Assembly: GCF_013449735.1 (NCBI RefSeq)
Contig: NZ_JACBNY010000001.1
Span: 186,001 to 250,000, forward strand
Direction of reading: 5' to 3'
DNA length: 64,000 nucleotides
Source: Pseudolactococcus laudensis
GTDB taxonomy: Bacteria; Bacillota; Bacilli; Lactobacillales; Streptococcaceae
Below, piece after piece: positions 9,823 to 18,049 of this stretch; position 1 is the stretch's first letter; every line of letters starts with the position of its first letter. A model generated the notes under the pieces. It was not told the DNA's origin. It ran no database searches and was given only the letters and a program-made list of their open reading frames with translations. A program made the translations under genes and the position numbers.

Positions 9823-9939
9823 GATACTTTCGAGCGCACACAACTCTGGACGGCTGTCAAGAAACAGTCTGCTTTTTATGGTATAATGGAGAAAATTGCA
9901 TCTATTTAACCAATGAGATATGAAAATAAAGAGGATACT

Positions 9940-10803
9940 ATGACAGATTTAAATGCCCTTATGGCAACTATGATTACCGGAAAAATCACCGATGAAAATG
10001 AGCAAAATTACTACATTCAAAAAGATGGTCTGATTTTCAGATTACCGAAAACTGAAGGTGACTTTGCGATTGGCGACGATGTGACAGGCTTCGCCTACAC
10101 GGACAAGGCCGGCAAGCAACGCTTGACTTTAACAGAACCTGCAGCCACACGAGACACTTACGGTTGGGGGACTGTAACTGATGTCAGAAAAGACTTAGGT
10201 GTTTTTCTGGATGTCAACATTCCTGAAAAAGACGTCGTCGTTTCCGTTGATATTTTGCCTGAACTTAAAGAGTTGTGGCCGAAAAAAGGCGATAAGCTGT
10301 ACGTTAAGCTGGATGTTGACAATAAAGACCGTATCTGGGGAGAGCTAGCCTATCCTGAAACCTTTGTTCAGATGGCTGGCAAAGCTTATGATAACATGCA
10401 AAACCAGAATTTACACGCCATTGTCTACCGCAATAAATTCTCTGGTAGCTTTGTTTATCTGCCGGAAAATAATATGCTTGGCTTTATTCATCCAAATGAG
10501 CGCTTTTCTGAGCCGCGCTTGGGACAAGAACTTGATGTACGCGTGATTGGCTATCGTGAAATCGATAAAACGTTAAATCTCAGCCTTAAACCGCGCTCTT
10601 ACGAGATGCTGGATGCTGATGCACAGCTGATTATGACTTACTTGGAACAACAAGGAGGTCATATGCCTTTCTACGATAAATCAGCACCAGAGGATATCAA
10701 AGCAACGTTTGCCATTTCAAAAGGTCAATTTAAAAAAGCATTAGGTGGTCTAATGAAACAAGGCAAAATCAAACAAGATGAGACAGGAACGACATTACTA
10801 TGA
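9940..10803 (+). CDS. cvfB: S1-like RNA-binding protein CvfB
   Basis: CvfB family RNA-binding protein, linked in staphylococci to virulence and post-transcriptional control. The 287-aa protein has tandem S1-like OB domains (about 1-60, 65-135 and 150-215, the last with [20 protein letters not shown]) and a C-terminal winged helix (about 225-287, [19 protein letters not shown]). ATG 9940 is used because GAGG sits 6 nt upstream; an ATG at 9913 lacks an SD. A TGG-TATAAT promoter lies near 9880. Its stop overlaps the msrA start by 4 nt, so the genes are translationally coupled. Confidence 0.92.
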   Translation: MTDLNALMATMITGKITDENEQNYYIQKDGLIFRLPKTEGDFAIGDDVTGFAYTDKAGKQRLTLTEPAATRDTYGWGTVTDVRKDLGVFLDVNIPEKDVVVSVDILPELKELWPKKGDKLYVKLDVDNKDRIWGELAYPETFVQMAGKAYDNMQNQNLHAIVYRNKFSGSFVYLPENNMLGFIHPNERFSEPRLGQELDVRVIGYREIDKTLNLSLKPRSYEMLDADAQLIMTYLEQQGGHMPFYDKSAPEDIKATFAISKGQFKKALGGLMKQGKIKQDETGTTLL

Positions 10804-11321
10804 GTCAAGAACGAGCAATTTTTGCAGGTGGCTGCTTTTGGTGTATGGTGCAACCCTTTGAGGAAATGCCAGGCATTCTGAGTGTCCTGAGCGGCTATAC
10901 AAGTGGTACCACGCAAAACCCAACCTATGAAGATGTTTTGAGTCACCAAACCGGCCATACTGAGGCTGTCGAGATTATTTTTGATAATGACATCGTCAGT
11001 TATGAGGCTTTAGTTGCACTTTATTGGACGCTGACTGACCCGACGGATGCTTTCGGCCAATTTCAAGACCGCGGCGATAACTATCGCCCAGTGATTTTTT
11101 ATGACAATGTCGAGCAAGCACAGGTAGCGACTGAAAGTAAAGCGCAGTTGCAGGCTTCAGGACGCTTTGATTTTCCGATTGTTGTGGCGATTGAACCGAG
11201 TCAGACCTTCTGGCCAGCAGAAAGTTACCACCAAGGTTTTTATAAAAAGAATCCAACTCGATATGCCCAAAGTTCACAAATGAGACATGATTTTCTAGCC
11301 AAACAATGGGGGGAGAAATGA
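10800..11321 (+). CDS. msrA: peptide methionine-S-sulfoxide reductase
   Basis: MsrA reduces methionine-S-sulfoxide in proteins, an oxidative-stress repair role. It is 173 aa, with the catalytic GCFWC motif at residues 11-15 (nucleophile Cys12) and the [13 protein letters not shown] and [12 protein letters not shown] motifs of the family. Start and stop both overlap neighbours (ATGA junctions with cvfB upstream and yozE downstream), marking a three-gene operon. The stereo-complementary MsrB is encoded alone at 46.9 kb. Confidence 0.97.
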   Translation: MSQERAIFAGGCFWCMVQPFEEMPGILSVLSGYTSGTTQNPTYEDVLSHQTGHTEAVEIIFDNDIVSYEALVALYWTLTDPTDAFGQFQDRGDNYRPVIFYDNVEQAQVATESKAQLQASGRFDFPIVVAIEPSQTFWPAESYHQGFYKKNPTRYAQSSQMRHDFLAKQWGEK

Positions 11322-11527
11322 GTTTTTATACTTTTTTGATGAAACATCGGGCGCATAAAGAAGTCGATGATATCACCAAACTTGCAAACCTGGTTTATGA
11401 TGACACGACATTTCCAAAACAATCTTCAAGTTTCGATGAAATTTCGACTTATATGGAAACTCATGCAAACTTTGCCTTTAATCTATCAACTTTTGATGAG
11501 ATTTGGGAGTTGTATTTAGCGGGGTGA
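11318..11527 (+). CDS. YozE family (UPF0346) SAM-like small protein
   Basis: A 69-aa protein of the YozE_SAM_like/UPF0346 family, found in most Firmicutes, structurally a small helical bundle and functionally unknown. Typical features are the N-terminal [10 protein letters not shown], a central [16 protein letters not shown], and a C-terminal [11 protein letters not shown] 11318 has GGGAGAA upstream and overlaps the msrA stop by 4 nt. It is the last gene of the cvfB-msrA-yozE operon; a strong hairpin follows. Confidence 0.9.
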   Translation: MSFYTFLMKHRAHKEVDDITKLANLVYDDTTFPKQSSSFDEISTYMETHANFAFNLSTFDEIWELYLAG

Positions 11528-11554
11528 GTGTGACCTTGCTTGATTTATTTAAAT

Positions 11555-11623
11555 GAGCTAGGGATAAAAGGTCTCAGTCCTAAAAGAGGGAAGTAAAACT
11601 ATCAGTTTACTTCCCTCTTTTAG
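11555..11623 (+). repeat. GAG-CTAGG intergenic element with strong hairpin
   Basis: Starts GAGCTAGGGATAAAAG; 11580-11597 and 11606-11623 form an 18-bp perfect stem (CTAAAAGAGGGAAGTAAA). It probably terminates the msrA operon although no long U-run follows. The opening bases resemble elements at 6929 and 62841. Confidence 0.7.
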
Positions 11624-11912
11624 TGTTATTCGCTGAACGACCCTGAATTTTTCAGCAAAAAACAACTTATTTTTACCAATTTTGTATTGTTTTAAAATTT
11701 CTGGGGAAGATGACACAAAAATACTTAAAGTATTAATAATAAAGATAGAACAAATATGAAAATAGAAGGCGTCTAAACATAGATAAAAGACTTAAACGAC
11801 CTGATAAATCAGCACTATCAATCTGTTTAACAATTAAACGGGAGAAAACCAGTACCATAAAACAGAGGATATTTTAGTACAATCAGACTCAGAAAATCAA
11901 GTGATAAATAAC
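11624..11912. other. AT-rich intergenic region before rplK
   Basis: No ORF with an SD and no stable hairpin was seen between the operon-ending hairpin and the rplK promoter. Confidence 0.5.
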
Positions 11913-11941
11913 TTGACAAGATACAAAAATAGCGGTACAAT
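11913..11941 (+). promoter_or_regulatory. rplK promoter
   Basis: TTGACA (11913-11918), a 17-bp spacer and TACAAT (11936-11941): a near-consensus sigma-A promoter about 110 nt upstream of rplK. Confidence 0.85.
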
Positions 11942-11970
11942 ATTATGGTATGCTTTATAAAAAGCAGACT

Positions 11971-12002
11971 GCGTGGGAGGGCATTCGTCCATTAAACCAC
12001 AT
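11971..12002 (+). promoter_or_regulatory. candidate L1-binding leader motif before rplK
   Basis: GTGG-GA-[GGGCATTCGTCC]-ATTAAA-CCAC: an outer GTGG/CCAC stem, an asymmetric internal loop and an inner hairpin. The same architecture recurs before rplA at 12602-12632. It matches the general design of ribosomal-protein L1 autoregulatory sites that mimic the 23S L1 arm; assignment is by architecture only. Confidence 0.6.
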
Positions 12003-12048
12003 CACGAGAAGAGATTTCGCAAGAAATCATTATTAGGAGGAAATTATC

Positions 12049-12474
12049 GTGGCTAAAGAAGTACAAAACATCGTTAAATTGCAAATTCCAGCCGGAAAAG
12101 CAACACCAGCTCCACCAGTAGGACCAGCACTTGGTCAAGCTGGTGTCAATATCATGGGCTTCACAAAAGAATTTAATGCACGTACAGCTGACCAAGCTGG
12201 CATGATCATTCCAGTTGTGATCTCAGTATACGAAGATAAATCATTTACTTTCGTTACAAAAACACCACCAGCAGCTGTTTTGCTTAAAAAAGCAGCAGGC
12301 GTTGAAAAAGGTTCTGGTACACCTAACACTGTTAAAGTGGCAACTGTTACTAAAGCACAAGTACAACAAATTGCTGAAACTAAAATGGAAGACCTTAACG
12401 CTTCATCTGTCGAATCTGCAATGCGCATGATCGAAGGAACAGCACGTTCAATGGGCTTCACTGTCGAAGGTTAA
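12049..12474 (+). CDS. rplK: 50S ribosomal protein L11
   Basis: L11 forms the base of the ribosomal stalk at the GTPase-associated centre. It is 141 aa, the standard length, with the conserved [20 protein letters not shown] stretch near residue 10 and the C-terminal rRNA-binding domain ending SMGFTVEG. The start is GTG at 12049 with AGGAGG 8 nt upstream. It is followed by rplA after a 173-nt spacer that holds regulatory RNA. Confidence 0.98.
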   Translation: MAKEVQNIVKLQIPAGKATPAPPVGPALGQAGVNIMGFTKEFNARTADQAGMIIPVVISVYEDKSFTFVTKTPPAAVLLKKAAGVEKGSGTPNTVKVATVTKAQVQQIAETKMEDLNASSVESAMRMIEGTARSMGFTVEG

Positions 12475-12550
12475 TTTTCGATTTTTCTGTCGTAATTTCA
12501 GACATGACTTTGGGTCACTTTTGAATGATAGAGAGTATCAAAAAGCTGCT

Positions 12551-12568
12551 TTCAGACTGATGTCTGAA
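12551..12568 (+). other. small hairpin between rplK and rplA
   Basis: TTCAGAC-TGAT-GTCTGAA, a perfect 7-bp stem with a tetraloop. There is no U-tract, so it is probably a structural or mRNA-stability element rather than a terminator. Confidence 0.5.
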
Positions 12569-12577
12569 TGATGTAAA

Positions 12578-12638
12578 CCACCGATCGACTATGATGAAGC
12601 GGTGGAAGGTTGCTTGCAACCGCTAAAACCACAAGGAG
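12578..12638 (+). promoter_or_regulatory. candidate L1-binding leader with alternative pairing before rplA
   Basis: GTGG (12602-12605), AA, hairpin GGTTGCTTGCAACC (12608-12621), GCTAAAA and CCAC (12629-12632), directly followed by the SD AAGGAG. An upstream CCACCG (12578-12583) can pair instead with CGGTGG (12600-12605). The two folds are mutually exclusive, so L1 binding could hide the SD. Confidence 0.6.
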
Positions 12639-12647
12639 AAATTTATA

Positions 12648-13334
12648 ATGGCTAAAAAAAGCAAACAATTGCGTGCTGCTTTGGAAAAAGTAGAAGCAAC
12701 TAAAGTATACACAGTTGAAGAAGCTGTTGCATTGGCACAAGAAACTAACTTCGCTAAATTTGACGCGACTGTTGAAGTTGCTTACAACTTGAACATCGAC
12801 GTTAAAAAAGCTGACCAACAAATCCGTGGCGCAATGGTATTGCCAAACGGAACTGGTAAAACAGCTAAAGTTTTGGTTTTCGCTAAGGGTGAAAAAGCTG
12901 AAGAAGCTAAAGCTGCTGGCGCTGACTATGTTGGTGAAATGGAATACGTTGAAAAAATCAACGGTGGTTGGTTTGACTTCGACGTTGTCGTAGCGACACC
13001 TGACATGATGGCTGTTGTTGGTCGTCTTGGTCGTGTGCTTGGACCACGTAACCTTATGCCTAACCCTAAAACTGGTACTGTAACAATGGACGTTACTAAA
13101 GCAGTTGAAGAAGTTAAAGCTGGTAAAGTAACTTACCGTGCTGAAAAAGCTGGTATCGTACACGTTGCTATTGGTAAAGTGTCATTCGAAACTGAAAAAT
13201 TGGTTGAAAACTTCAAAGCAATCAACGCTGTTATCGCTGCTGCGAAACCAGCAACTGCTAAAGGAACTTACATCCAAAGCTTGACAGTGACAACTACTTT
13301 TGGTCCTGGTATCAAAGTAGATCCAAACTTCTAA
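12648..13334 (+). CDS. rplA: 50S ribosomal protein L1
   Basis: L1 forms the mobile L1 stalk at the ribosomal E site and is a classic translational autorepressor of its own operon. The 228-aa protein shows [20 protein letters not shown] near residue 40, the [19 protein letters not shown] motif near 125, and [16 protein letters not shown] at the C-terminus. The start has an AAGGAG SD. Codon use is strongly biased, typical of highly expressed genes. Confidence 0.98.
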   Translation: MAKKSKQLRAALEKVEATKVYTVEEAVALAQETNFAKFDATVEVAYNLNIDVKKADQQIRGAMVLPNGTGKTAKVLVFAKGEKAEEAKAAGADYVGEMEYVEKINGGWFDFDVVVATPDMMAVVGRLGRVLGPRNLMPNPKTGTVTMDVTKAVEEVKAGKVTYRAEKAGIVHVAIGKVSFETEKLVENFKAINAVIAAAKPATAKGTYIQSLTVTTTFGPGIKVDPNF

Positions 13335-13348
13335 TTCAAACGACTATT

Positions 13349-13380
13349 AAAAAGCTATTCAGTTACGAATGGCTTTTTTC
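13349..13380 (+). terminator. intrinsic terminator after rplA
   Basis: AAAAAGCTATTC / GAATGGCTTTTT (one G-U pair) with a T-run. Confidence 0.9.
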
Positions 13381-13789
13381 TTTGTTTTAAAATTGATTTG
13401 GTAATAGACTTTAAAATGATAGAGAAGACGTTTAATTCGTGATTTTTTTTACAAATAAAAAACTGTTATTAAAAGAAAATAGGAACAGTGATTTATAAAG
13501 GATTGTTATCATTTGCTATGACTGGCTTAGTAATAATAAGAAAATTTTAGCGTTTCTTATTATTATTTTAGTTGACATTAGGGCAGAGTTTGTATAAGAT
13601 TTAATAAGACTAAGATATTTCCGTATTTTAGGATGTTTTTTAGGTGATAGATAGCGATAATTTCATGATTTATTGTCTAGATCAGAAGTATTGACAGGGT
13701 TTTAAATCTTGTTTCGTTATTTTTTCTATAATATCAGATAGTCAAAACTTGATATTCTGTTATTATTGCTTTTTAAGGGGTGTTATTTT
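13381..13789. other. AT-rich intergenic region with one hairpin
   Basis: Only one structure stands out: a 13-bp perfect inverted repeat TAATAATAAGAAA (13531-13543) / TTTCTTATTATTA (13553-13565) followed by TTTTA. It is terminator-like, but no gene lies in front of it. Several -35/-10-like hexamers occur (TTGACA at 13572 and 13691; TATAAT at 13727) with poor spacing. Confidence 0.5.
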
Positions 13790-14116
13790 ATGTTAAAATT
13801 TGTATGGTGTTACATGATGGCTGCCTTTGCTATTTTGTTTGCATTCCAGGCGATTGGAATGACGGTAATGGGCGACTACATGATGTTTGTTGGGATGTTA
13901 TGCTTGAGCTTTGTCTTGATAAAAGATGATAGAATAAAAGAAATGATTGCGTCTAATATTTGTCTCGCAGTTGTTATATTAACGCTTTGGTTCTCTGAGC
14001 ATACCTTTCATTATATTCAAAACACAGGCATGTTGCTACTTTTTATTGGTGCCATGGTGACTGCTGAATTATTCGGAGTGTTCTGGGGGCGAAAGTTTGC
14101 TCGTAATCAATTTTAA
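13790..14116 (+). CDS. small hydrophobic membrane protein of unknown function
   Basis: A 108-aa protein with four likely membrane segments (about 1-20, 22-42, 56-73 and 80-100), short charged loops (IKDDRIKEM) and a positively charged tail (GRKFARNQF). I do not recognise the family. ATG 13790 has AAGGGG 9 nt upstream, better than the TTG at 13766 that would extend the frame. It is monocistronic, convergent with the coiled-coil gene on the other strand, and sits in a very AT-rich stretch. Confidence 0.65.
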   Translation: MLKFVWCYMMAAFAILFAFQAIGMTVMGDYMMFVGMLCLSFVLIKDDRIKEMIASNICLAVVILTLWFSEHTFHYIQNTGMLLLFIGAMVTAELFGVFWGRKFARNQF

Positions 14117-14178
14117 GTAAGTGTTGTATTAATCATTGCCGTTAATAGTTTCAAGATAAGCTATCATTAAGTACATAA

Positions 14179-14216
14179 AAAAACGAGTTCTCAATTATTT
14201 TGAGAGCTCGTTTTGA
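14179..14216. terminator. bidirectional terminator
   Basis: AAAACGAG.TCTCAA / TTGAGAGCTCGTTTT-type stem with A/T runs on both sides. It serves the small membrane gene (plus) and the coiled-coil gene (minus), whose last codons it overlaps. Confidence 0.8.
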
Positions 14217-14425
14217 ATTTTAGTCGATAGTGTGTTAATCGCATCAATTCTTGGCTGTGCTTGGAACTGATATTCTTTGATGTCTTTTTTGATATCATCC
14301 ATGACAAATTGTGCATAGCCAAGTTCAAACTTGACTGTATCCAAATGTTTCTTAGCTTCAGCTGTCTCTGAAATAAAATCACCACCGATAGCTTTTAAGT
14401 CTTTAAAATAGTCAATAATACTCAT
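14195..14425 (-). CDS. small coiled-coil protein of unknown function, downstream of hit
   Basis: A 76-aa, highly charged, mostly helical protein (starts SIIDYFKDLKAIGGDF, contains DDIKKDIKEYQFQAQPRID). It has no membrane segment or signal. I do not know its function. The start at 14425 is chosen for GAAAGGAAAG 6-12 nt upstream; the 91-aa version from 14470 would translate a dispersed leader repeat. A gene of similar size next to hit-ecsAB is common in streptococci (family knowledge, not checked). Its leader belongs to the repeat family also found before mtlF and msrB. Confidence 0.7.
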   Translation of the reverse strand: MSIIDYFKDLKAIGGDFISETAEAKKHLDTVKFELGYAQFVMDDIKKDIKEYQFQAQPRIDAINTLSTKIQNELSK

Positions 14426-14494
14426 GTCAGCTTTCCTTTCTATGTTTATACTCCGTTCAAGCGTAGTCATTCGCGAATTTGCGTCTGCTCAAAG
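14426..14494 (-). repeat. dispersed leader element, copy 1 (before coiled-coil gene)
   Basis: Read on the minus strand from 14494: CTTTGAGCAGACGCA, TTCGCGAATGAC, CGCTTGAACGGAG, then ATAGAAAGGAAAG as the SD of the gene starting at 14425. About 43 bp align with the msrB leader at 46737-46782 with about six differences. Confidence 0.75.
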
Positions 14495-14533
14495 TAGTTA
14501 ATGGTGCTAGATGTCTGATGCCATGTCAACAAA

Positions 14534-14935
14534 TTAAGGGGTGGTCAGAGTGCTCTGAAGTGTGTTTAAGTCGATGTCGTGTTCAGTGAAGTTAGCCGTG
14601 AAACCGTCATCTTTGCTATAACGCGGAATCAAGTGAACGTGCGCATGAAAAACAGTTTGTCCTGCTATAGTTTCATTATTTTGAAGAATATTCATACCGC
14701 TTGCACCTAATGTTTTGGTAATGTGAGCAGCGATTTCAGGGATTTTAGAAAATAGAGTCGCAGCATCTTCAGCAGTCATTTCTAAAACGTTTCGGATATG
14801 TTTTTTTGGAACTACTAGCGTATGGCCTTTAGTCGTTTGTGTGATATCGAGAAAGGCTAGAACATCATCGTCTTCATAAATTTGATAAGAGGGAATATCC
14901 CCAGAGATAATTTTACAAAAAATGCAATCTGTCAT
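14534..14935 (-). CDS. hit: HIT family nucleotide hydrolase/transferase
   Basis: Histidine-triad protein of the HinT/Hit type, a cytoplasmic purine-nucleoside phosphoramidate or dinucleotide hydrolase. The 133-aa protein has CIFCKI at residues 4-9 (zinc-type Cys pair), THGL-like TTKGHTLVVPKKH near 36, and the active-site triad HAHVHL near 98. The start has only a weak SD (ACGGTAAA). It is divergent from ecsA with overlapping promoters, an arrangement known from Bacillus and streptococci. Confidence 0.95.
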   Translation of the reverse strand: MTDCIFCKIISGDIPSYQIYEDDDVLAFLDITQTTKGHTLVVPKKHIRNVLEMTAEDAATLFSKIPEIAAHITKTLGASGMNILQNNETIAGQTVFHAHVHLIPRYSKDDGFTANFTEHDIDLNTLQSTLTTP

Positions 14936-14962
14936 GAATTTTACCGTTTCTTTTCTGAATTT

Positions 14963-14980
14963 TGTTATAATTACATTATA
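14963..14980. promoter_or_regulatory. divergent hit/ecsA promoters
   Basis: Plus strand: extended -10 TG-T-TATAAT (14963-14971) for ecsA. Minus strand: TATAAT complementary to 14975-14980 for hit. The two -10 boxes lie within 15 bp, so polymerase occupancy should be mutually exclusive. Confidence 0.7.
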
Positions 14981-15014
14981 GCATTTTATGTAAAAAAGAG
15001 TATAGAGAGCGCAT

Positions 15015-15758
15015 ATGACATTAAAAATTGAAAATTTAACAGGTGGTTATTTCGGGACGACCGTTCTGAAAGACGTGGATTTTACGGTCAATGACGGTGA
15101 ACTTGTCGGCTTGATTGGCCTAAACGGTGCAGGTAAGTCGACGACAATCCAGGAGATTATTGGGTTGCTGACACCCTATCAAGGTCAGATTTTGCTAGAT
15201 GGTTTGAGTATCCGTGAGGACGCTGAAACCTACCGTAAAAAAATTGGTTTTATTCCTGAGCAACCGTCTTTATATGAAGAATTGACCTTGCGTGAGCATA
15301 TTGAAGTCACTGCACTAGCCTATGATGTTGCGCCAGAAGTGGCTATGTCACGTGCTGAAAAATTACTGAAAACATTTAGACTTTCTGATAAGTTAGACTG
15401 GTTTCCGGCGAATTTTTCTAAGGGGATGAAACAAAAAGTGATGATTATCTGTGCTTTTTTAACAGAGCCGTCACTTTATATTATTGATGAACCATTTTTG
15501 GGGCTTGACCCCCTTGCTATAAATGACTTGATTGACCTGATGTTAGAGATGAAAAAAACAGGGGCATCTATCTTGATGTCGACGCATATTTTATCAACTG
15601 CAGAGAGGTTCTGTGATAAATTTATCGTCTTACATGAGGGTCGAGTCATTGCAGACGGTGATTTAGCGGCATTACGTGTGAAATTTAACTTGCCTGAGGC
15701 AAGTCTTGATGAGATTTATGTCGCTTTGACTGATGAAAGTTGGCAGGCGCATGGCTAA
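15015..15758 (+). CDS. ecsA: ABC transporter ATP-binding protein EcsA
   Basis: ATPase of the Ecs exporter-type ABC system, in Bacillus linked to protein secretion and to clearance of peptides from membrane proteolysis. The 247-aa protein has Walker A GLNGAGKST near residue 36, a signature-like region FSKGMKQKVM near 135, Walker B LYIIDEPFLGLDP near 156, and the H-loop STHIL near 195. The signature is FSKGM rather than LSGGQ, usual in this subfamily. The stop overlaps the ecsB start by 8 nt. Confidence 0.93.
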   Translation: MTLKIENLTGGYFGTTVLKDVDFTVNDGELVGLIGLNGAGKSTTIQEIIGLLTPYQGQILLDGLSIREDAETYRKKIGFIPEQPSLYEELTLREHIEVTALAYDVAPEVAMSRAEKLLKTFRLSDKLDWFPANFSKGMKQKVMIICAFLTEPSLYIIDEPFLGLDPLAINDLIDLMLEMKKTGASILMSTHILSTAERFCDKFIVLHEGRVIADGDLAALRVKFNLPEASLDEIYVALTDESWQAHG

Positions 15759-16776
15759 AGACATCTATGATTTATTTGCCAAAAGGCGTGGCAACTGGCG
15801 AGCGCAGAATCTTAAATATCTTCGCTATGTATTTAACGACCATTTTGTTCTTGTTCTCATGTTTCTCATTGGTTTTCTAGCTTACCAGTATGCTGATTTC
15901 TTGAAAAAATTACCGGCTCACTGGTTACCGGGTTATGTGATAGCAGCCCTAATCTCTATAATGGTGTTGTTTTTCGGACGATTAGCAACGTTTGTCGAAC
16001 GCGCAGACCAACAATTTCTCCTAGCAAAAGAAAAAGCTGTTCAAGCCTATCTGATAAGCGCAGTGAAAAAATCGTTAGTTTTTCCAGCGGTTGTGATTGT
16101 TTTGATGACGGTTATTATCAGTCCGCTTATTAAATTGCCACTTCCCTTAACGCTAGTCTGGGCTATCGTCTTAATCGCGGTTAAATATTTTCTGCTTTCA
16201 AAAAAAGCGCAGTCCTTTGTTCAAAATGAGTTGATTCAGTGGCAATCACTTATCAATTATGAAAAAAATCGTCAAAATGCGGTGCTGAAGGTATTTAGCC
16301 AGTTTACAGATGTCAAGGGCTTACAGCAGCAGGCTAAACGCCGCAAGTATCTGGATGTTCTGCTGCCTAAGTCAAAAATGACCTATGATTATCTTTTTAT
16401 CAGAACTTTTTTGCGAAGTGGTGATTATTGGATGCTTATGTTGCGTTTGCTAGGACTTGCTGTGCTTTCGCTTATCTTTATTCATGCGGATATTTTTGCT
16501 TTGTTACTCGCTTTAATTTTTGATTACTTACTTGTTTTTCAACTGTTTCCGATTCGTCAATCTCAGGATTATCAAATCTTGACCAATCTCTACCCACTTA
16601 AAGCAAGTGCTAAAAATTTGGCAGCGAGCAAGTTGATTCGAAATCTGGTGTTTGCGGTTAGTCTGGTTGAGCTAGTAGTGAGCCTGCTAACTTTCCAGAA
16701 TAAACTGATTGCAGGTATTTTTGTTCTACTTGCTGTCTTTCTGGGTGTGCTTTATCCAAAATGGAAATTAAAATAA
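15751..16776 (+). CDS. ecsB: ABC transporter permease EcsB
   Basis: Membrane partner of EcsA, 341 aa. It begins with a basic cytoplasmic stretch (DLFAKRRGNWRAQNLKYLRY), followed by paired hydrophobic segments near 25-45, 58-78, 105-150, a long cytoplasmic loop with the FSQFTDVKG sequence, and a cluster of C-terminal membrane segments (about 230-340). ATG 15751 lies inside the end of ecsA (8-nt overlap), typical of a coupled transporter pair; a GTG 18 nt upstream is possible. A bidirectional terminator follows and separates it from panD. Confidence 0.9.
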   Translation: MAKDIYDLFAKRRGNWRAQNLKYLRYVFNDHFVLVLMFLIGFLAYQYADFLKKLPAHWLPGYVIAALISIMVLFFGRLATFVERADQQFLLAKEKAVQAYLISAVKKSLVFPAVVIVLMTVIISPLIKLPLPLTLVWAIVLIAVKYFLLSKKAQSFVQNELIQWQSLINYEKNRQNAVLKVFSQFTDVKGLQQQAKRRKYLDVLLPKSKMTYDYLFIRTFLRSGDYWMLMLRLLGLAVLSLIFIHADIFALLLALIFDYLLVFQLFPIRQSQDYQILTNLYPLKASAKNLAASKLIRNLVFAVSLVELVVSLLTFQNKLIAGIFVLLAVFLGVLYPKWKLK

Positions 16777-16803
16777 AAAATAGCGTTTCACGCGCTATTT
16801 TTT
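16775..16803. terminator. bidirectional terminator between ecsB and panD
   Basis: AAAAAATAGCG / CGCTATTTTTT; it overlaps the panD stop on the minus strand. Confidence 0.9.
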
Positions 16804-17188
16804 AATACCCAATTTTACCGATTTTTTCGTAATCTGTGATTTTCTCTACTTTGTTGTCATCTGTGACAAAGACGACTTGCGGTTTGAGAACTCTAGCCTC
16901 TTCTGGTGTGACTTGCGCATAGGCCATGATGATGATTTTATCCTGGACTTGGACTTTTCTAGCAGCTGCACCATTGAGGCAGATGACGCCTGTGTCTGCT
17001 GGGCCTTCAATCACGTAGGTCTCAAAGCGCTCGCCATTATTAATGTTCACGATGTGTACTTTTTCATAGCGGAGTAAGCCTGACGCTGCTAATAATTTAG
17101 CGTCGATAGTGATACTACCGACATAGTCCAATTCGGCCTGTGTGACGGTGGCGCGGTGAATTTTGCATTTCAGCATATCTAGTAGCAT
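16802..17188 (-). CDS. panD: aspartate 1-decarboxylase
   Basis: PanD makes beta-alanine from aspartate for pantothenate synthesis. It is a 128-aa pyruvoyl enzyme translated as a proenzyme. The self-cleavage site Gly24-Ser25 (DYVGSITID) is intact, so Ser25 can become the pyruvoyl group. Other family marks are HRATVT near residue 11 and [18 protein letters not shown] near 73. SD GGAGG sits 8 nt before the ATG. It is the last gene of panBCD, 3 nt after the panC stop. Confidence 0.97.
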   Translation of the reverse strand: MLLDMLKCKIHRATVTQAELDYVGSITIDAKLLAASGLLRYEKVHIVNINNGERFETYVIEGPADTGVICLNGAAARKVQVQDKIIIMAYAQVTPEEARVLKPQVVFVTDDNKVEKITDYEKIGKIGY

Positions 17189-17191
17189 GTG

Positions 17192-18049
17192 TTAGGCCTC
17201 CAAATGTATCAGTTTGTTATCGATCAGTCGTGTTTGGTCAACATAAACGGCAAGTAGCAGTAAGATGTCTGTGGTGATGTTGTCGATGTCTTGTAGGGTG
17301 GTAGGGTCGACGATTTTGATATAGTCTATTTGGGTTAGGGATTGGGCTTGGATATGTGTGTTGAGGGCAGCTATAATATTGCTCGTTTTGAGCTCGCCGT
17401 TTGAAATGAGGGTTTCGGCTAGTGTTAGCGCTTGGAATAAGACGACGGCCTGTTGTCGAGCATCTGTGCTGAGATAGGTGTTGCGTGAACTTTTAGCTAG
17501 GCCGTCTGCCTCGCGAATAATCGGGCAGACAATCAAGTCAAGATCTTGGTTGAGGTCACGCACCATTTGTTGTAGCACGGCTACTTGCTGGGCATCTTTT
17601 TGTCCGAAGTAAGCTTTGTTTGGTTGGACGAGATTGAAGAGTTTGGTGACGATTGTTGTGACGCCGCGAAAATGCGTAGGCCGGCTTTTGCCTTCTAGGA
17701 GCTCACTGACGCCAGATGTTGTGACATAGGTATTAAAGCCAGACGGATACATCTCAGAAACGTGAGGTGTAAAGATGAGGTCAGCACCTGCCTCCAGACA
17801 TTTGAGTTGGTCTTGTGCGAGATCTCGTGGATAGGTTGCCAAATCTTCACCTGCAGCAAACTGAGTTGGGTTGACAAAAATACTAACGACGACTCGGTCA
17901 TTCTCAGAGGCGGCCTTACGGATAAGGCTTTGGTGTCCTTCATGTAAAAAGCCCATGGTTGGGACGAAACCAACTGTTTGATGCGCAGATCGCCATGATG
18001 TGAGTTTTGATTTGAGCTCCGAAATGGTTGTGGCAGTTGAAATTGTCAC
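17192..18049 (-). CDS. panC: pantothenate synthetase
   Basis: PanC condenses pantoate and beta-alanine with ATP to pantothenate. The 285-aa cytidylyltransferase-like enzyme has the N-terminal GFVPTMGFLHEGHQSL motif (HxGH) near residue 30, FVNPTQF near 60, YFGQKDAQQ near 149, and a downstream R-x-S-R-N-like KSSRNTYL near 189. The start is GTG at 18049 with SD GGAGAAAAA, overlapping the panB stop (GTGA). It forms a tight operon with panB and panD. Confidence 0.97.
   Translation of the reverse strand: MTISTATTISELKSKLTSWRSAHQTVGFVPTMGFLHEGHQSLIRKAASENDRVVVSIFVNPTQFAAGEDLATYPRDLAQDQLKCLEAGADLIFTPHVSEMYPSGFNTYVTTSGVSELLEGKSRPTHFRGVTTIVTKLFNLVQPNKAYFGQKDAQQVAVLQQMVRDLNQDLDLIVCPIIREADGLAKSSRNTYLSTDARQQAVVLFQALTLAETLISNGELKTSNIIAALNTHIQAQSLTQIDYIKIVDPTTLQDIDNITTDILLLLAVYVDQTRLIDNKLIHLEA

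Noticed and set aside
12552-13163. Long antisense ORF opposite rplA
   Set aside because: Antisense shadow caused by strong codon bias of a ribosomal protein gene; Phe/Ser/Cys-rich, no SD context.
13531-13565. Terminator-like hairpin as evidence for a small RNA gene before the membrane protein
   Set aside because: No convincing promoter at the right distance upstream; kept only as a hairpin in an AT-rich spacer.
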